Of a DNA stretch of 5,146 nucleotides, positions 4,874 to 5,146 are shown in pieces. Positions within the stretch are counted from its first letter, which is position 1. Each line of letters opens with the position of its first letter. The notes beneath the pieces are model-generated. The model was given only the letters and a program-made list of their open reading frames with translations, did no database searches and had not been told where the DNA came from. Made by a program: the position numbers and the translations under genes. The stretch spans positions 1 through 5,146 of the forward strand of contig JAGVXW010000073.1 of the NCBI GenBank assembly GCA_018303575.1, in the 5' to 3' direction. This stretch comes from Candidatus Woesearchaeota archaeon (GTDB lineage Archaea > Nanobdellota > Nanobdellia > Woesearchaeales > WJIZ01).

Positions 4874-5068
4874 TCAATCTAATCGAAAATCGGACGGGTA
4901 CCAATCAGCTAAATCGCGTCCGAGACCATCCAGAATGCTTCTAGTCTCGGCAAGGGGCTTCATGCCCCTGTTTGCGCGCTGGCCGAGCGTAATTTCAAAC
5001 AAGGTTTGAAAGTATGTCGGGCATAACCCGACATAACCGGCCATGTACTGAAGTTTCGGGTTTTTCAT
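4874..5068 (-). CDS. Hypothetical small protein (64 aa), no family recognised
   Basis: ATG at 5068 to TGA at 4874. I do not recognise the sequence. It is soluble-looking, with an aromatic N-terminal half (LQYMAGYVGLCPTYF) and an acidic amphipathic C-terminal half (PLAETRSILDGLGRDLADWY). Its ATG overlaps the stop of the upstream minus-strand frame as ATGA, the same arrangement used by the plus-strand operon, which is the main support for it being a gene. There is no Shine-Dalgarno sequence. Against it: the same stretch is unusually rich in perfect inverted repeats, so it may be a structured RNA or decayed sequence, and the ORF is short enough to arise by chance. It could also be the second part of one gene split by a frameshift at about 5065. 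Confidence 0.4.
   Translation of the reverse strand: MKNPKLQYMAGYVGLCPTYFQTLFEITLGQRANRGMKPLAETRSILDGLGRDLADWYPSDFRLD
4890..5062. other. Cluster of perfect inverted repeats, possible structured RNA
   Basis: Perfect stems: 4890-4896 with 4917-4923 (7 bp); CCGAGAC 4920-4926 with GTCTCGG 4944-4950 (7 bp, with an inner AGAA/TTCT); AGGGGC 4953-4958 with GCCCCT 4964-4969 (6 bp, loop TTCAT); TTTCAAAC 4993-5000 with GTTTGAAA 5004-5011 (8 bp, loop AAG); TATGTCGGG 5013-5021 with CCCGACATA 5027-5035 (9 bp, loop CATAA); AACCCGA 5025-5031 with TCGGGTT 5056-5062. Some are mutually exclusive, including CTCGGC 4946-4951 with GCCGAG 4982-4987. No known RNA family is recognised and the strand is undetermined. 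Confidence 0.4.
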
Positions 5069-5146
5069 AAGGCGTACGCTATCATTTCCGCCTTTTGGCC
5101 TATGCCCCCATGGTCTCTAGCGTGCTCAAACAGGTTGGTAATGCAG
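5065..5146 (-). CDS. C-terminal end of an unidentified minus-strand frame (partial)
   Basis: An open frame enters from the right edge and ends with TGA at 5067-5065, giving 26 residues that end HGGIGQKAEMIAYAL. They look protein-like (a polar helix), but there is too little to name a family. The stop overlaps the ATG of the 64-codon ORF. If both are real they form a minus-strand pair converging on the heptose operon; alternatively they are one gene broken by a frameshift. Confidence 0.35.
   Translation of the reverse strand, partial: CITNLFEHARDHGGIGQKAEMIAYAL

Noticed and set aside
5056..5065. Possible intrinsic terminator: TCGGGTT stem arm followed by TTTTT
   Set aside because: It lies more than 200 bases after the operon stop, its stem partner competes with the stronger 9-bp hairpin at 5013-5035, and the loop is long.
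5027..5146. Open plus-strand frame at the right edge containing an ATG at 5102
   Set aside because: No ribosome-binding site or promoter precedes it, and it overlaps the more protein-like minus-strand frame; too short to judge.

Overview
The window looks archaeal, most likely a DPANN-type or similar uncultured archaeon; this is an inference, not a proof. The divergent intergenic region carries two TTTATATA boxes, one per strand, each placed about 23-30 bases before a plausible transcription start. One of the two transcripts would be leaderless or nearly so. Two plus-strand genes use the ribosome-binding sequence AGGTGATC, set only 2 bases before the ATG. The leftmost gene encodes a ribbon-helix-helix domain joined to a nucleotidyltransferase-like domain. 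A bacterium with an AT-rich promoter region cannot be excluded from sequence alone.

Layout. (1) 1-452, minus strand: the first 150 residues of a gene that runs off the left edge, with an N-terminal ribbon-helix-helix DNA-binding domain followed by a sugar-nucleotidyltransferase-like domain whose nucleotide-binding loop appears to be lost. (2) 453-567: a divergent control region with two TATA boxes and two perfect inverted repeats, one next to each start. (3) 568-4845, plus strand: a tightly packed six-gene operon, gmhA, hldD-like epimerase, hldE1-type kinase, a gmhB-hldC fusion, a methyltransferase and a GtrA-like membrane protein. Adjacent genes overlap by 4 or 20 bases, or are 2 bases apart. 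(4) 4846-5146: no recognisable gene family; there is a 64-codon minus-strand ORF, the tail of another minus-strand frame that overlaps it by ATGA, and an unusual density of perfect inverted repeats.

How the genes fit together. The operon encodes every step from sedoheptulose 7-phosphate to ADP-L-glycero-D-manno-heptose: isomerase (GmhA), 7-phosphate kinase (HldE1), 1,7-bisphosphate 7-phosphatase plus nucleotidyltransferase (GmhB-HldC in one chain), and 6-epimerase (HldD-like). In E. coli the fused pair is kinase plus nucleotidyltransferase (HldE); here phosphatase and nucleotidyltransferase, which catalyse consecutive steps, are fused instead. No heptosyltransferase lies in the window, so the acceptor of the heptose is unknown. 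The methyltransferase and GtrA-like protein suggest use in a modified, lipid-linked or surface glycan. The most interesting inference is that the divergent gene is a transcriptional regulator that reuses a non-catalytic sugar-nucleotidyltransferase fold as a ligand sensor and acts on the palindromes between the two promoters.
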